This document shows, piece by piece, positions 13,701 through 24,600 of a stretch of DNA of 64,000 bases (positions within the stretch are counted from its first letter, which is position 1; every line of letters starts with the position of its first letter). Source of the DNA: Nymphaea colorata. Lineage: Eukaryota; Streptophyta; Magnoliopsida; Nymphaeales; Nymphaeaceae. Position numbers and translations under genes: made by a program. The notes below the pieces were generated by a model. That model was not told where the DNA came from. It did not search any database and saw only the letters and a program-made list of their open reading frames with translations. Location of the stretch: the NCBI RefSeq assembly GCF_008831285.2, contig NC_045148.1, forward strand, positions 2,232,001-2,296,000. The letters are read 5' to 3'.

Positions 13701-15341
13701 ATGAAAGCAACCCATTATCTTCCTTGCGTTCACATGATGTGCTGATGATTTGAGTGGATACTAAATAAGGAAAATGGAACATTGTTGTTCTGATTTCAGG
13801 TAGCTGCTGTGTGGTGATGAATAAGTCTTTCTATGCACTACGTTATAATATTACTTTATCTGATGAATTACATTCCTGTGTTTATTAGTTTAATTGTTGG
13901 TTCATTTTTGCTCACCTTAGGGTGGTGAACCTGACCTGATGACTGCTGCAAAAATGGTTCTCCATGATTGGCAACGCGGGCGGATACCTTTTTTTGTTCC
14001 TCCACCATCAGAGGATATTGATGCTGGAAATAACAATGCTGAGGTTTCAGATACAAAGGAGGAGGGTCATATTGCTGATGATAAGACATCTGCTGCAATG
14101 AAAGTTATTGCGAATGTCATGGCAGCACAACAGCAAAAAGACGTCCCTTTTCAGAAGGAGTTCTTCGGGGAGGGTAATGTGGTTGAGGAATCAGGATCAC
14201 CAACCGTGCCTCGTAAGTTAGCCTCTTTCAATGGGCTCCATTAGTAGTGAGCTGTAAAGGTTATATCTCCTGTATATTCTACTTTATGGCCTCTGATCTG
14301 CTTAAGAACTTGTTTAGGGGAGAAGACTTTAGTCTTTAGGTTTCTTGAATTTTTTCTTTTGATCTGCAAGTCCTCTAATCTATTTATACGGCTAGTGTTC
14401 CATTTTGCTTGGTAGTCAACGCATTTTAAGGTTATAATGTTGCCCATTCAAGAAATAGCATCTTAAGCCCCAATGTAATACCTGATAGAACTTTTGCCAA
14501 GGAGCGTAAGTGGGTTATCTTGAAATAAAACTCAAACTTAATTGTATATGTGAAATAAATGTGGCATGTGAAGAGAATTAAGGGGAGGTATCATGGTCGT
14601 ATCACATTTCTAATTTGCACATGCAAAGTTTCAGGGAATGGCTTTGACAAACTTCTTAAATGTCTGTTTTTCTCCCGGTACAATGATCTGTGAAAGCCTG
14701 GAAAAGGAACTATGCAGCTCGTTGACTTGTTTAATTCAGCCCGTGGAGTTATTTCATGTTCATCAAATAGGTTCTGCTTGTCCACGCATATAACCAACCA
14801 AACATGAACAACGATTCTGTCTCACCTTATCTCTGGTAGATGTATTGTACATATTAAACTACACAATGTTATGCATGTATGTTTTGCACATCTACTACAT
14901 GCAGATATAGGCATATAGCACATAAACATTTTATATTTCATGCATGATTTTATTGAAGTTCTGCAGCTACCAAGACTTCAGTTTCTCACGCAGTTAACCA
15001 TCTCAGTGACGTCTGGTGACTCCTGAGCATAGAATCTGCATAGGTTACCAGTACATTTCTTTTTATTATTAATATTTTATTTTTCTAAGATAGGAAATCT
15101 GGGACTAGGGGACGTTGTATTGGACTATGTGAACGGAGATGCATCCAGGGCTATGAACATATGATTTTTGTAAATCAACGACCAGTCAGATTAATAGAAC
15201 CGTAGGCAAACAGGGATTGTTTTCTTAATAATTGGCTTGGACACGGTCTGTTTGCTTCATCTTGGCAGCCTAAATATGAACCTGCGCCCTTTGCGTATAT
15301 TACCTTAGTCTCTTTTTGTTGCCTGTGCAGCCGAAGACTGA
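675..15341 (+). CDS. NUG2: Nuclear/nucleolar GTPase 2 (NOG2/NUG2 family), 12 exons, 532 aa
   Basis: Circularly permuted YlqF/NOG2-type GTPase; in the family it acts in the nucleolus in maturation and export of pre-60S ribosomes. Exons: 675-909, 1186-1319, 2430-2559, 2797-2957, 4009-4110, 4247-4351, 4432-4560, 4715-4855, 7711-7811, 9223-9280, 13921-14212, 15331-15341; phases agree and the sum is 1599 nt. The permuted motif order is visible: DARDP at residues 223-227, G4 NKCD at 253-256, G1 GYPNVGKS at 315-322, PGET at 340-343 and G3 DCPG at 359-362. The N terminus (MVKNKKEKK) is basic, and length fits plant homologues of about 535 aa. The start is the first ATG in frame with the conserved N terminus. 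The last exon carries only three residues and the stop; reading past the exon 11 donor would instead stop at 14244, so the C terminus is the least certain part. Introns hold several transposon relics. Confidence 0.94.
3246..3722. mobile_element. hAT-type MITE with 8-bp target duplication, NUG2 intron 4
   Basis: A 477 bp element is bounded by 12 bp terminal inverted repeats, TAGGGGTGTTCA on the left and TGAACATCCCTA on the right, with one mismatch. It is flanked by a perfect 8 bp direct duplication, TATTCAAT, at 3238-3245 and 3723-3730. Eight-base duplications with short T/CAGGG termini are characteristic of the hAT superfamily. The interior is rich in GAGCTCGAG-like words in both orientations and encodes no transposase, so the element is non-autonomous. 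It lies in the 1.05 kb intron before the exon with the DARDP motif. Confidence 0.85.
3455..3575 (-). repeat. tRNA-like (SINE-like) segment nested in the hAT MITE
   Basis: On the minus strand a box A-like word (AAGCTCGTGGTAAGGC, 3552-3567) is followed about 85 bases later by a box B-like word (TGTTCGAGTCCC, about 3464-3475) and then an A-rich stretch. This order suggests a tRNA-derived SINE fragment inserted in the MITE, or a captured tRNA-like sequence. No flanking duplication was resolved, so the call is tentative. Confidence 0.35.
4656..4704 (+). repeat. (CT)n microsatellite serving as polypyrimidine tract
   Basis: About 24 uninterrupted CT units end 10 bases before the 3' splice site of NUG2 exon 8 (acceptor AG at 4713-4714). 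The repeat occupies the position of the polypyrimidine tract of this intron. Exon 8 encodes the PGET and DCPG motifs, so correct splicing here is essential. Confidence 0.95.
5081..5188 (+). repeat. 54-bp tandem duplication (two copies plus start of a third)
   Basis: Two nearly identical 54 base units begin with TCTACTATAGTTCAGAG and end with ACAAGCATCTTTG; a third begins at 5189 and breaks off after a few bases. The few differences suggest a fairly recent duplication. It is intronic and probably neutral. Confidence 0.85.
6225..6440. repeat. Dispersed AT-rich repeat, copy 1 (intron 8 of NUG2)
   Basis: A T-rich block is followed by a conserved core reading TTTTCTCAAGCTTGCCGTAT and ends in an ACGATAC-type motif. 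The core recurs with substitutions at about 24695-24790 in intron 2 of the transporter gene. No coding capacity or clear termini are visible; an old non-autonomous transposon is the best guess. Confidence 0.6.
7812..9222 (+). other. Intron 9 of NUG2, no recognisable element
   Basis: This 1.4 kb intron is AT-rich with a T-run near 8370-8382, a G-rich stretch at about 8565-8595 and a (TA)n microsatellite at about 9160-9182, shortly before the acceptor. I see no gene or transposon domain. Confidence 0.7.
10237..10538 (-). repeat. Candidate 3' LTR of the gypsy element
   Basis: Read on the minus strand, this 302 bp segment starts with TGTTAGGC directly after the polypurine tract and ends with CACA, giving the TG...CA ends expected of LTRs. 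The inner boundary is well supported by the polypurine tract. The outer boundary is chosen only by the TG/CA rule, because no second LTR exists for comparison. Confidence 0.55.
10568..13460 (-). pseudogene. Degenerate gypsy pol (RT-RNase H-integrase-chromodomain)
   Basis: The coding remnant reads from high to low coordinates. Reverse transcriptase spans about 13290-12700 and shows KKKDGSW, the FCVDYR segment and the FFDDIL active-site box near 12800. The RT-RNase H connection and RNase H spans about 12660-12130. The integrase zinc-binding region (HYHN...CNICQ) is at about 11820-11690, its catalytic core at about 11650-11320, and an integrase C-terminal plus chromodomain-like tail (EWLIKW) at 11233-10568. 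Frameshifts near 12960 and 11300 and internal stops (for example near 12735 and 13363) disable it. Confidence 0.88.
13481..13920 (+). other. Remainder of NUG2 intron 10
   Basis: AT-rich intron sequence between the truncated retrotransposon and exon 11. No LTR-like copy of 10237-10538 and no other element was recognised. Confidence 0.6.
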
Positions 15342-16459
15342 TGCTATATGGAGTTGACAGCCAACAAGTTCCATACTGCAGAAATTATGGAAATATTCAA
15401 GGAAACATCGTGCAAACTTTTCCAGCATCAATTTGAAGATGGAAGCAATTTCTTCCTCTATTACCGATGAACGGTCAAACATGGTATCCGCTATCATGAG
15501 CAAGGATGTTGCAAAGGAATTTTTGGATTGTGAGCAGTAGGCATGAAATGAGGGTGTTCTACTGTTCTCGTCTTTTAACTTTTCACGTCCACTCAGGAGC
15601 AACGTGAGATGGGCTTAAGTTTTGTTAAGTGGGAGCTAGTAACAAAGGAGGAATGAACATTAAAAGCTTAAATTTTGTTAAGTGAGAATTAGTTTGAGAG
15701 ATTATTGAACATTATATGTTGAATTTCAGAAAAGAAAATAGCCTTTCTGTAATCGACAATTATATTATTTGTTCTTTTTGGGAGGAATGATGAGGCAAAG
15801 CAGTTTTTTTCAGTTTTCTGCACGTGGTGGATTCATTAGCATAAGTTACGAATGTTTGTCATGCCTGTTGCCTTCGCGCAACTCTGTGTACATGGACTAA
15901 AAGGGGGAGCGAAAAAAAAGAAAAAAGAACTCCGACGGTTTGCTCAACCTGCCAGATCGTTTGCTAATAGTACCCTCTATAGTGAACAAGAAGGCGATAT
16001 TATTCTCGAATACGAGGACTCTTCGTATATTGTGATGTTTTCAGGGTTGATTACTCCGTTGAGTGCTAATGCTTGGTGCAAATGTACGCCAAATTTTGGA
16101 TTTGAGAGGATATTTTCAGTTATTTGCAGTCTGCTTCTCCAAAATTTCATACATCTTAATTAAATTTGTCACCATTGCTGTTAAATTCAATGAGGCGAAG
16201 CAAAGCACTGAACATGTAAAGCAAGAAACTGCAGGACCAAAATTGTTGAGCATCTATTATCGGTAGATAACTTTAAATTGGAAACATCTAAAATAGCAAG
16301 CATTGCAAGTATACAAGTACAAAAAATAATGTAGAGAAACATACTCACTGAACAAAGTTTGTAGCTTCATAAACATACCAGCATCACCCTGCACATCCAT
16401 CCCATAATTTTAGTCACCAAATGATATGTCTATGCAGAGACTAATGAACTAATTTGCGC

Positions 16460-16494
16460 CAGCCGACCGCTCTACCACTGAGCTACTGGGGAAC
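16460..16494 (-). pseudogene. Fragment of plastid-type tRNA-Asn (trnN-GUU), 5' half
   Basis: The minus strand reads CAGTAGCTCAGTGGTAGAGC followed by GGTCGGCTG, which matches the 5' half of plastid trnN-GUU as I remember it, including box A, and stops just before the anticodon. The acceptor stem is altered and no 3' half follows. It is therefore a short organelle-derived or tRNA-derived relic and not a working tRNA gene. Confidence 0.5.
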
Positions 16495-19400
16495 AACGGG
16501 AGATTAGATCTCCTAGAGTTTAACTCCCGTTCTCAACCCATGACCAATATGAGCCCGAAGCTTCCTTCATAACTCCCGGAACTTCTTCGCCTAAACAAGA
16601 ATTCTGGTGAAAGCTTGAAAATGCAATTTCAAAAGGTTTAGTTGCAATAGTATCTTTTATCTGCCCAAAATTACACATACAGGGTTTTAGGCCTTGCGGG
16701 GAGCTTTGTAATGGGTATAAGGTAGTGTTGGGGTAAAGATGAAGACAACACTTTGTTGAGAATTGGACATCAGCATTGGAGTGTGGATCACAAGAGGCAA
16801 ATTTATCAAACTTCACAAGATCCGAAAATCAAACTCAATGAGGCGAAATTTAAAAAAAGAGAAAGGCATAAAAAATCGAAGGAAATGTGCCTTCAACAGT
16901 TTTTTTAAAAATGAAAAGAAAAATTATTTCTGAAGCATAAGCATCAAACTTCACGATTCATATGCGGATCAGCCTAATGCATACGCTTCACAAGGGTGAA
17001 GCGCAAGCATCAGGCAGATTTGCACCTTGCCCACAGCATCAAGGCGTTGGATTGTCTGATGCGCTCGAGGTGTACGTTTCAAACCTTGGAGTGTAAGTTT
17101 AAGTGCAGTTTACATGATCGACGTGATAGGGATCAACCTCTATATAACGTGTCTCGCTGTACAATTTAAGTTGGAAAAGAATTGACATCTCTGGAATAAA
17201 CTTTCGAAGCCATTTTAATCCATGGCTTGGTGACTTAAGATTTAGAATCTTAAATCCCAAAGTTTCAAATCCTTGATCTATAGCAGGAATATGAAACCTT
17301 TTGTTTGGTTGAGTTGTATCACAAGTTTGTAATATCTGCATTTTAATGTCCATGGGTCTCACAATCAAAACCCTTCTCCTCTTCTTTCACTTGGAATGTG
17401 AGAATGGATCTTAAATTCATGATTGTAAAACCTGCAGTTTGTCAGAGCCGTTGGATCTAAGATCCAAGGTACTCTTTGAAATTTTCCTTTCCAAAGGTTC
17501 TTGTCATAAACTCTTGTAAATTACTCTAAAAAGGAAAAAGATATTCTCATTGGGAATCTTCAAAAAAATGGTCCATTATAAAAAGTTAGCGCACATGCAA
17601 GGTGTGTCCCCCTCTACTTTTTTCCCTTTTGAAAACCTTTTCCTACCAAAAGTTAACGTGGAAAACTGAAACAGATAGATAGCTACGTCGAAGGATTTAA
17701 ATGCTTTGGATTGGAATAATTTAAATATATCAGAAATTCTTTTTGCAGGTTATATAAACTTTAATTTACATTATCATATCTTAATCACCTACATCTCTGG
17801 TAGTTTAATGCTGTCTTAACCACCAACTTATGATCAAGGGCCACTTGCCATTTCAAAATATCTCGGAATATGAGGCTCAAATTACAATATAAAAATGCAA
17901 TAGGATACATTAACCTTGTCATCATGTACATTATGAAATTAATGTCCCGCATTTCATGTACGTCAGCCTTCAAAAGGTTTGGTTGGTAGCTCTGGTTAGT
18001 GCATCTTACGCACGTTAGGAAATTAATACTTAATTGTTTGCCCCTAAAACCAACTTGCTGAACGAATATAGTGAGGATTTTCAAATTCGTTCTTGGCTTA
18101 GGGGGAATTGTCAAATCCAATCCTGCCCAATGGTGATGCCAATCCAGTTTAATGTGTGATTGCTTTGGTTTTTATGAGAAAGATTTTCAAGCAAGTAGGA
18201 GTATTTTATCCTACCATCTCGTTAAAAGCCTAAGCTCCACCCTTCCCCTCATTCTTATAGAGTACTCGGTCCGTTTTCGATACCTCGAAGGTGAAGCTCC
18301 TGCTATATATTTCAACTTACATGATAGGGTTTTTTTTTTTTTTTTTTGAAGTATAGGTAGTTGATGCCATGTGAGTTCAAACATAAACATGTCTTCTATC
18401 AACCCCTGCCTCATCTATTGGGCTAACTTCTTCAGGGATTTCTAGAAAAAAAAAATTAATTTGTATTGTTTCAAGGGAATAAGAACAATTTTTCTCGGTA
18501 TTTTATAAGCATGTCGAAAGAGTGAAGTGCATAATTTTTGGAAAAATGTCAATCATGATTTTGATTAAGGAAAAATTCAAAAAACACATGTGAAAAATAA
18601 GGAATCATTAGAAGTGCACCTAACTTTTCTGTTTCGCTCAGTAATATGCCTAAGCTTTGTCACATGTAATTAAAAAAAAAATAAATCAACTGCTAAGCTA
18701 ATGAAAATTGCTACTTTTCCTTCTAAAAGAAGAACATGGAAAAAATACCGCATTTTGCAAATATGTGCCAAACCAGGTCGTATAGTTAATAGTAATATTG
18801 TCTGGTAAAGTTAAGCAGGTTAGTGCAAACTACCAACATGAGTTAGTGATAACCTCTGGTTTAATTTTTGGAAGGTTGAGCGTAGGCCTGTTTTCAAAAC
18901 TTTCCCCTTAGTGAATTGATACTATTAAAATTACGTAAAAGATTTTTATTTTTTTCTTTAGTTAGAACACGCTCTGCAAATATTCGAGCATGGTATGCAA
19001 AGAATTGACACTTGTGTATTATTTCAATATTTCCAAATGCATCCTCCAGCGTAATCGACCATCCCTTCTCTCCCTTAATCATTGAACCTTCCACCATGCA
19101 GGAAGTTGGACAAATTTTCATCCATGACCACATATTCTCCACCAACTTTCCTTACCTTGTGCTTTTAATATTTTATTCAATATGATTGATTTATTCTTTT
19201 TTTTTTTTTTTGGTTTAAAAACAAGTTCCGCCTTTGAGAATCAATGTGATACTAACTCTCTCTTTTTCTATTCTTTCTTCAAACTGTAGAATGTAAGTGG
19301 CCGGATTGATGAGCTGGTGAAAATCTGATCGTTATTCTTTTAAAGTACAAAAGATAGATATTTGATACTCCAAGTGACATATATATTGCTGCTCTCCACT

Positions 19401-20899
19401 CAGAATTAGGCCTTCAAAATGTCATTTCTGTGAATTATTCATATTTCAATCAATCATATGCATGGCCTACATCTGACCCAAGTTAACGAACCCAAGTACA
19501 TATGAGCAAAAAGAATTCTGGCTCCACCGTTGGTCATGGCTCGAAATAGCCGGACTAAAAAAACTGGTTTCAAACTCCTCTTTCTCTCTCTCTCTTGTTT
19601 TCTTGTGCAGGGGATGTCGAGTTTGCCATTTGGCTAAGACGTCATGGTCCGTCTGTGGTTGGGTGACGGTGCTGCTCCTTCTTTCCTCTCTATTCACACC
19701 TTTTTTATTTCATTGTGCATTATTGTATATTTTCGTCCTTTTGCTTTTGTTTTTGTGGTTTGCTTTTGTATTTAAGGGACTTCTTGTTTCCCAATTTTGT
19801 TATATATTTTCTATTTTATCGGCTCTCTCTTCCCACTTGCACATTAAAAAAGAAACCAAGATTTTGCTTACTAGAAAACGCAACTGCTTTGGAAAAAATG
19901 TAAGATGGTTTTAAAAACTTCTTAGCTTCGCAACTATGCCAACATCACATGACTGGGGCCAATCCCCCTTATCTGTGGCCACACTGTCGGCATCACATCA
20001 AGTTGAAAGACATTGAAAGTATAAAATCTTTTGTCCCCCTTGCAGTAATAACAAGGGAGGTTGCACACCACGCTAACCAGCTTTTTATAATATATATATA
20101 TATATATATATATAAAAAGAGAGAGAAGTTCGAATGATTAAAAAGGTCATACCATTGTACTCTAAATTTTTGCGGTGCATGAATATTTCACATGCTGAAC
20201 TGAGTAGATTCAGATCTCCTTGGTACAGTCACAGGAAAGAATTGTCAGAATTCATGTTATTTCTGATGCCTTCCTACGACCTGGTTTGGCTCCAACAAAT
20301 TATGAATCTCACCCGACCCGTTAAAGTTCCCCAACCAATCTGACCGTCTTTGACGCTTTGACGGTGTGGCCTTCATCGCTGCTCGTTGTCCAAATTTCTT
20401 TTATAACAGGTTATTCAATCTTCATCCCAATAGTCTAAGAAGAAAATTTTCATAACTAACTTACGAGTCTTTCTTTGCACAATTTTTCTTATTTTATTTA
20501 ATATTTTTATTTTTCTTTTAAAATTATGTTTTCATAACAAATTATCTTTTTTTATGAAAGAGCATAAGCCGATAAAAGTCATTTCTCTTAAGCACTACCT
20601 TTATAGTTACAAAAAGTAGATATGTGATACTTTAATTGACAAGTGTACTTATCCCACAAAAGTCTACTCAAAGTGTCTGTTACTTCAAAGAAAAAAATGA
20701 TGAGAGATGTAAGCTTCCGTAGATATTTCCCCCTTCTAGAAAAATGTTTGTCCTTACCTTCGCATAAATTTGATAGCATCATATAGAATTTGGGGCCCAT
20801 AGCATCTATTGCATGACAATTGCCTTTCGACAACCATGATCGATAAGTAGAAAAACATCATTCCCCCACTTCAATAGGTGGGAGCAGATTTGCGTATGG

Positions 20900-20945
20900 A
20901 TGTAAAGCATCAAACGAAGTCCATGTAAAGCATCAAACGAAGTCC
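20900..20945 (+). repeat. 23-bp tandem duplication
   Basis: Two identical copies of a 23 base unit beginning ATGTAAAGCATCAAACG lie head to tail. Identity suggests recent origin. Confidence 0.9.
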
Positions 20946-21685
20946 AGACTCAGGGAACACTCTCTCGAGCTTCTTTGCCAAAACCCAGCTGAGATATTTG
21001 ATCCATATGAAAGCCATGTTAACTACTGGGGGTGTTTGGACAAAGGAATAGTTTGTGAGCATAGCATTTCATGAATCTACCTCGTAGATTTGTTTTTCTT
21101 GGAGATGAGTCCAAATCCAATTTGCTTCCATCTTCTTGGGTCGGATTCTAGTGCAGTGACTCCAATCCAAATCCAGGTCCAGAACTCCTGCATCAAAACC
21201 TCAATGTGGTATTGGATTTGGCTTATCATCTATAGATCCAAACCGCATCTCACCCGATTGTGTCCCACACGCAACATCAACAGCTTAAGTTAGGCCCCTG
21301 TATGGCTGGAGCTAGCGTCTAGAACCGACTCGGTTTGGTTAAATCGATTCGCCAGTAGTCGATCCAGAGGGTATGCGACTCGTCTCGCCGTTAGAGCACG
21401 AAAGCATGTCCTTCCGACGAACGGGGTGCTTCTTGCACGCGCGAGGAGCCACGTCAGACGAAGTAACCAATAATACGTAGCCAAGTAAGCACAGGAGCTC
21501 GTGTGGCAGAGTGATGGCGCGAGAAAAGCCACGGGCCGAAACGTGGCGAATGGACAGCGGCGGACGTGGAAGCGCTCCGGGCACGCGTTGGCTGTGATGA
21601 TAAATTGGTGGCGGGTAGCGGAATGGCGCCTTCTTTCTCCGCTTCAGTCTCGGGGAGAGAGGGAGGGAGTGAGCGAGAGACGGCG

Positions 21686-24600
21686 ATGGATCTCTCAGGG
21701 TTCAGGTCTCTAGGTCCTCTGGTTCACCTCCTTATCCCTCTCTGCATTCATTGGATAGCGGAGGAGATGACGGTCTCCGTGCTCGTCGATGTCACTACTG
21801 ACGCTCTCTGCCCTGGCGAAACGACGTGCTCCCTCGCTATCTACCTTACGGGATTGCAGCAGACGGTGAGCTTCTTCTCTTTTTCGTGCTTTTGTCTGTC
21901 AGTTTTTCCGTTGAAATTTGGTTGTAAGCTCTAATTGAGCACAGAAATTCGGAAATTTACACGTTATTTTGTTTAATGCTGCCGGTTTTCGTGCTCGTTT
22001 AACCGGTTTTCTTCTAGCATTCTCGAGAACGAAATCCGTGCAGTTTTAACGTCATTGCGGTGCCGTACTGTTTATTTTTGTCTCGATTAGCAGGATTCAT
22101 GTTCATGGAGATTTGGATTGTTCTTTTCGAATTCTGAGTTTTCTTCTTCTTCTGTCTTCTTGTTTTTCTGTCCGCGTTCTCTTTCACTCTGATGTTGTTA
22201 ACAGCTTGTAGCTATCTCTATAGTGCGATGTTTACTGTTTTTCGCATTTTTGTGTTTTATTATTACTGGTTTTATATAAACCGGCCAGGAATTTCTTCTT
22301 GTATTATGACACATATCTTTGTGTTAATTTCCGCTGTTTTTTAATTAGTTGAGGTCCAGTATCGTGTTTTCTCGAAACTGTTGCGCTAGTGTTCATTGTC
22401 GCGGATGCGGAAACTGGTCGCGGTGATGCGGGAGCTCTGAAAGACGCCCACGGTGTAAGGGCGGAATATCCTGCTTTTTTCCTGATCGTGAAATTGTGAA
22501 TAGGATGGTTAGAAGAACATGGACATTGATCCGCCGACAAGAAATTATGCTTTCAAGACCGACTGCTTTTTTCAGTAAAAGATGCCTGTTTTTCCTTTTA
22601 TATTCTTTTACTTTTTAAAAAGTGCGGGCGCAACTTTTTACCTTTTTTTCTTCTTCGGAAGCTCTCCCTATACCGACCCAACACACGCGTAAGGGCAAAC
22701 GGTATGCCTGCTTAGCACTTAGCAGCAAACGTCGAGCCTTTTGACTTTTTAGAAAATTTGTGTTCCACGAGTTTTCTGTCCTTTGACCTGTTTACTTATT
22801 GTGAACCATTCCACGAGTTTTCTATCCTTTGACTTGCTTGCTTATTGTGAAGTATGTACTCTCTCTGCCATCAAATGCCGCCTCACGTCCCTGAAGTTGT
22901 GTTCACTTGTAGGTCGTTGGAGTGTTCAAGATGATTGTTCTTCCTATCCTTGGCCAGCTTGCGGATGAATATGGGCGCAAACCAATGCTTCTTATTACTA
23001 TTTCTACATCTATCGTTCCATTTGGTATGGTGCTTTCTTGCTCTTCCTCTGGTTTTTTTTTTTGGGTGCTAGTTCTTGCTCCTACCTAATACTTGTTAAA
23101 TTTCACCCAATAGGTAATGATTACTGGTTATCCAGCATTGCTTGGATTCTACGTAAATGCATTTGTGCTTTTGATAGAAAGAAAATTGTTATCAATTTTT
23201 ATTTTAGTGCCTTCAGACCTTGGGTATATAACAATGGGGTAGGTTCATTTCAGAAGAGCATGGGAAAAATGGATGTGTGCTTGTATTCTTAAAGAGCTTT
23301 TATGTATATCTGCCGGTAACTGCATATTGAAATAAGGTAGTTGAGTTTAGGTACTTTTATGAGCGTCATAGTTACATAAGGACCACAATACTGTCATCTT
23401 CCTTGAGATCGTCACACTTACATAGTATGGTCAATACTGTCACTAATACTTGTCCCATCGTGTACTTGGCCATAAATCTAAACTTGCTTCTTGGAACATT
23501 TGTTGCGATGATGTACCGCATTCACACCTTTATGTGATTGATTATACTGTTATAGTTGGTATGTTGGATATAGAGGAGGCAAAACATTAGAGAGATGGAC
23601 AATCTGTCAACTTTTGCAACACCACCATGGTTACAAGTGACAAAACTATAGCTTTGAATTAGGCAGAAAGTTTCCTATTTTAAATTCAACTGATTAATAC
23701 GGATTGGAAAACCATTCTTAATACTCACTTTACTCGCCTGTATCCTTTTAAGGGCAAAGTGGCAGGCAGTAGCGTCATAAGATCACAATGTCTTGGGCAG
23801 AAAGAAAAGTCAAAACTAAAACTGCTAGAGTTTTCTGGTTGGTGTTGTTCAGAGTTTGGATTCAAATTTAGCAGTTTTTTTAAACTATTTGTGGAGGCCA
23901 CCCAGTTTGTCTTGTGTAAAACTCTGAACTCTAGCTATTATCCCTTTTTGAGGTGATTTTGATTACTACAGCAACAGGAAGATCATCCAGGTCTTCGGCC
24001 ACTACTCAAGACACAAATTTCCATGTCTTCTATGTAGAGCTTGCTGGATAAAAGAACTTACATGGACCTGATAAGGCGAATAACTAGCAAAGGCACTTTT
24101 CTCATGGAATGTTGGATTAATTGTTGAACCTCCTCAATGGAATATGTGGGTGATGATTCTGTTTGGAAATGCTTGTATTGATGTATGGAGTCCTTAGTTG
24201 CATTTGCTTGCTTCTAGTAACCAAATCTTTTTAAGGTATCATGTAACATAGAAATCATCTGACCTACATAAATTGGCAGGTTATTCATTGATTTCATAGG
24301 ATAGATTTTGTGCACTGGAAGAGTTGAGATGTCAGGAAATGATAAAGCTATGTAAATCAAGTTTTTTTTTTTTTTTGTTTTCCTTCTTCAAAATTTCATA
24401 GTCACAGAAAACGTGTTCTTTTAGAAAAAAACACAAAAAAACTCGAGAAATTAAATGGCCGTTTAAAACTAAAAAAACACATTTTTTTTAAAACAAATGA
24501 AAAAACGTGTTTGAACGCGTTTTTTCACTTGTTTCATTTTTTTAAAATGCCAAACAGTTTTATTTTCATTTTCTATTTTTTATTTGTTGCAAATCTACTT

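Larger units (their letters stand above)
15342..21685. other. Intergenic region between NUG2 and the MFS gene
   Basis: The first few hundred bases are presumably the NUG2 3' UTR. The rest is AT-rich with homopolymer T/A runs (about 18330-18348, 19199-19212), a (TA)n tract at about 20088-20114, a 23 bp tandem duplication (20900-20945) and a plastid trnN-like fragment (about 16460-16494). Sequence becomes more GC-rich from about 21300, marking the promoter and leader of the next gene. Short open frames here show no family resemblance. Confidence 0.7.
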